Assembly (NCBI GenBank): GCA_903871975.1
Contig: CAIQIY010000003.1
Location: forward strand, 1 to 7,852
Source of the DNA: an uncultured Chloroflexota bacterium
GTDB lineage: Bacteria; Chloroflexota; Chloroflexia; Chloroflexales; Roseiflexaceae
Direction of reading: 5' to 3'
Length of the DNA: 7,852 nucleotides
The translations under genes were made by a program, and so were the position numbers. Position 1 is the first letter of the stretch. Each line of letters starts with the position of its first letter. The notes under the pieces are model-generated. The model saw nothing but the letters and a program-made list of their open reading frames with translations. It was not told where the DNA came from and did no database searches. Positions 6,076-7,852 of the stretch are shown here, in pieces.

Positions 6076-6093
6076 CACCGGCAGCGACCGGTG
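6076..6093. promoter_or_regulatory. Inverted repeat at the -35 region of the SURF1 promoter
   Basis: CACCGG (6076-6081) and CCGGTG (6088-6093) form a perfect 6-bp inverted repeat with a 6-base gap, covering about -22 to -39 of the SURF1 promoter. The right arm lies in the nonamer CGACCGGTG (6085-6093), which recurs at 6202-6210 on the Hsp70 side. This could be a regulator site shared by the divergent genes; its short length leaves chance possible. Confidence 0.3.
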
Positions 6094-6265
6094 GGATGTC
6101 GTGCGATGACCCATCGTGCGTTCCACCACGCACAGGCACCGCTGCAGCCCGGGCACAGCCCGTTCCGACGGCCGACTTCAACCGATGATGAGCGGCCGAC
6201 CCGACCGGTGCCGATCTTCGATGTGATTCGACCAACGCATCGCGGCATGGATCGCCAGTTCGCGC

Positions 6266-6271
6266 TATACT
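6266..6271 (+). promoter_or_regulatory. -10 box of the Hsp70-like gene
   Basis: TATACT (6266-6271) lies 38 bases before the ATG at 6310 and would start transcription near 6278, giving a 5' leader of about 32 bases. No good -35 is seen at 16-18 bases spacing and there is no TGn extension, so it may be weak or need an activator. It is the same hexamer as the SURF1 -10 on the other strand. Confidence 0.45.
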
Positions 6272-6309
6272 CTCCAGACGCCATCCATTCGGTCACCAAG
6301 GGAGGGCAG

Positions 6310-7653
6310 ATGCAGGTCGGCATCGATTTTGGCACGACCAATTCGAGTGCTGCCGTGTATGATGGCCGGCAGGTCCGCCTGCTGGACGTCGATCCACGCC
6401 ACACCACACCGACGATCATGCGGTCGGCACTCTTCATCACCCGGGACGGCGTGCCGGTCATCGGCAGCGAGGCGATCGAGCGCTATCTCGCGGGGAACGT
6501 CGGTCGCACGATCGAGTATGTCTGGCGCTATGTCGGCGAGGCAGAGCTGACGCTGGCGGAGTTCGGCACCGTCATGCAGGCGCTCTACGCGCCAGTCGAT
6601 CCCGAGGAACCGGGCCGGCTGTTCCAATCGCTCAAGTCGCACTTGCGCGACCGGAGCTTCATCGGCACGAATGTCTTTGGTGTCCACTACACGCTCGAGA
6701 CGCTGATCGCCATCGTGTTGCGCGGCATGCTGGAGCGCATTGAACGCCAGATCGGCGCCGGGGTGACCCATGTGGTGATGGGGCGGCCGGTGCGCTATGC
6801 AGCCGACGCGGCGCTCGATGCGCTGGCACTCGAGCGAATGCGCGCCGCGTGCCACCAGGCGGGCCTGCCCCCGGTATCATTCCTTGCCGAGCCGACGGCT
6901 GCGGCGTATGCCTTCGCCGCCGATACGACTGGCCCGAACCACGTGCTGGTATTTGATGCGGGTGGTGGGACGATCGATGTGACGGTGATGCACATCGATG
7001 CCGCACGTCAGACGCAGGTGCTGGCCACAGACGGCGTACCGATCGGTGGCGACCTTCTCGATCAGCGCCTCGTGATGGGGCGGCTGCTGCATCACTTCGG
7101 TGATGGTGCGACGCTCGGCCCACGCCGCTTGCCGCTGCCGGCGGTGCTGCTCGAGCACCTCGGTGAATGGCAGAGCATCGTCGATCTGACGCAACCACGG
7201 TACCTGGCGATCATCGATGAGGCGATCCGCACCGGCGATCGGCCGCGCGAGCTGCGCCAGTTGCAGGCGCTGGTGTCGGAGAATTATGGCTTGACGCTGT
7301 ATTCGGCCGTCGAACAGGCCAAGGTGCAGCTCAGCAGCACATCCGCCACCGAGGTGTGTGTCGAGGTGCCCGGCATCGCCATTCGCGAGCGCATCACGCG
7401 CCGCGACTTCGAACGCCTGATCGGCCCCGATGTACGTACGGTGGCCGAGTGTGTCGATCGTGCGTTGCAGACCGCAGGAATCGCGCCGGACGACATCGAT
7501 GTCGTGTTGCGGACCGGCGGATCATCGCGGGTGCCAGCGCTCGTGCGCGTACTTGAGCAGCGTTTTGGTCCATCGCGCCTGCGCGAGATGGATGTCTTCA
7601 CCGGCGTAGCAGCTGGGCTGTCGATCGCCGCGTTCGAGGGATACCGTGGCTGA
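6310..7653 (+). CDS. YegD-like Hsp70 family protein (nucleotide-binding domain only)
   Basis: A 447-residue member of the Hsp70/actin ATPase superfamily, close in length to E. coli YegD (about 450) and far shorter than DnaK (about 640). It has the phosphate-1 motif GIDFGTTNS (4-12), LAEPTAAA (192-199), phosphate-2 VFDAGGGTID (214-223) and the adenosine motif LRTGGSSRVP (400-409). It ends soon after this last motif, so there is no substrate-binding domain or lid, and ordinary DnaK-type peptide clamping is not expected. The cellular role of YegD-type proteins is poorly defined. No signal peptide is present, so it is cytoplasmic. The start is ATG 6310, where the protein begins MQVGIDFG as the family requires, with AAGGGAGG (6298-6305) 4 bases upstream. 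It is divergent from the SURF1-amidase operon, and no dnaJ or grpE is adjacent. Confidence 0.92.
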   Translation: MQVGIDFGTTNSSAAVYDGRQVRLLDVDPRHTTPTIMRSALFITRDGVPVIGSEAIERYLAGNVGRTIEYVWRYVGEAELTLAEFGTVMQALYAPVDPEEPGRLFQSLKSHLRDRSFIGTNVFGVHYTLETLIAIVLRGMLERIERQIGAGVTHVVMGRPVRYAADAALDALALERMRAACHQAGLPPVSFLAEPTAAAYAFAADTTGPNHVLVFDAGGGTIDVTVMHIDAARQTQVLATDGVPIGGDLLDQRLVMGRLLHHFGDGATLGPRRLPLPAVLLEHLGEWQSIVDLTQPRYLAIIDEAIRTGDRPRELRQLQALVSENYGLTLYSAVEQAKVQLSSTSATEVCVEVPGIAIRERITRRDFERLIGPDVRTVAECVDRALQTAGIAPDDIDVVLRTGGSSRVPALVRVLEQRFGPSRLREMDVFTGVAAGLSIAAFEGYRG

Positions 7654-7692
7654 ATCGGGCCATGCGGGCGGCACAGCATACTGTGGCGCTCG

Positions 7693-7721
7693 CTGCCCCG
7701 CTGCGGCACCCCGCGGGGCAG
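7693..7721. terminator. Strong hairpin between convergent genes
   Basis: CTGCCCCGC (7693-7701) and GCGGGGCAG (7713-7721) form a perfect 9-bp, very GC-rich stem with an 11-base loop. It lies 39 bases after the Hsp70 stop and 44 bases beyond the stop of the gene entering from the right, so it could serve both strands. Neither side has a T-run, as with the other hairpins in this window. Confidence 0.55.
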
Positions 7722-7765
7722 GCACGTGCACGTGGGGGCGCGCAATGCCCAGGCTGCGGGCGGCG

Positions 7766-7852
7766 TCAGCCGGGGCACGTGAGCGCATCGCCGGCACGCT
7801 GTTGCTCGAGCAACGCGATCGCCAACAGCACGTGCGGATCTGATTCGAGCGC
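7766..7852 (-). CDS. C-terminal tail of an unidentified protein (cut by window edge)
   Basis: Reading leftwards from the right edge, 28 codons are open and end in TGA (complement of 7766-7768). The tail reads ALESDPHVLLAIALLEQQ and then RAGDALTCPG. It looks coding: about 79% GC at third positions, about 43% at second positions, and an amphipathic helix-like sequence. Overlapping frames on either strand are richer in arginine and alanine and less protein-like. The product cannot be identified from this fragment. It converges on the Hsp70-like gene, with the hairpin at 7693-7721 between them. Confidence 0.55.
   Translation of the reverse strand, partial: ALESDPHVLLAIALLEQQRAGDALTCPG

Noticed and set aside
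5285..6235. Minus-strand frame that would extend the amidase N-terminus by more than 300 residues
   Set aside because: It overlaps SURF1 in another frame. A signal peptide and strong ribosome site mark ATG 5284 as the real start.
5407..6309. Plus-strand frame that would extend the Hsp70-like protein by about 300 residues at its N-terminus
   Set aside because: It runs antisense through the SURF1 gene, has no family similarity, and the Hsp70 family starts at the GIDFGTTNS motif directly after ATG 6310, which has its own ribosome site.
7646..7843. 65-codon plus-strand frame starting with GTG overlapping the Hsp70 stop
   Set aside because: The composition is not protein-like, there is no ribosome site, and it contains the terminator-like hairpin. 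The opposing minus-strand tail has better coding statistics.

Overview
The window is high-GC bacterial chromosomal DNA (roughly 65% GC by eye) with compact, ordinary gene structure. It shows no insertion sequence, phage gene, CRISPR array, tRNA or rRNA. The gene set suggests a free-living aerobic bacterium: a Bacillus-type PyrE, a soluble GAF-GAF-PAS histidine kinase, a SURF1-type oxidase assembly factor, a secreted amidase with an SH3-like tail, and a YegD-type Hsp70. I lean towards Chloroflexota (Chloroflexia), but this is inference from gene style and not a demonstrated placement.

Layout. (1) 1-202, minus: the first 67 codons of pyrE, running off the left edge. (2) 203-731: a divergent intergenic region of 529 bases. 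It holds a TTGACA/GATACT promoter candidate for the pyrE side at 468-496, then about 260 bases of leader with several long inverted repeats, and a strong TTGACA-N16-TACAAT promoter for the plus strand at 656-683. (3) 732-2843, plus: a sensor histidine kinase. (4) 2844-2981: a GC-rich hairpin that shares a G-tract with a tight G-quadruplex motif. (5) 2982-4223, plus: an unrecognised, probably TIM-barrel-like, hydrolase-like protein. (6) 4283-6054, minus: a two-gene operon, SURF1 then an exported N-acetylmuramoyl-L-alanine amidase, joined by a 4-base ATGA overlap. SURF1 has an extended -10 placed so that the mRNA may be leaderless. (7) 6055-6309: a divergent promoter region. (8) 6310-7653, plus: an Hsp70 with only the nucleotide-binding domain (YegD-like). 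(9) 7693-7721: a strong hairpin between convergent genes. (10) 7766-7852, minus: the tail of an unidentified gene entering from the right edge.

The genes do not form one pathway. PyrE is de novo pyrimidine synthesis, the kinase is an orphan cytoplasmic sensor, SURF1 and the amidase act at or outside the cytoplasmic membrane, and the Hsp70 is divergently transcribed from them. I found no clear multi-gene novel system. The most interesting signals are non-coding: the structured leader in front of pyrE, the hairpin/G-quadruplex element after the kinase gene, and the probably leaderless SURF1-amidase operon.
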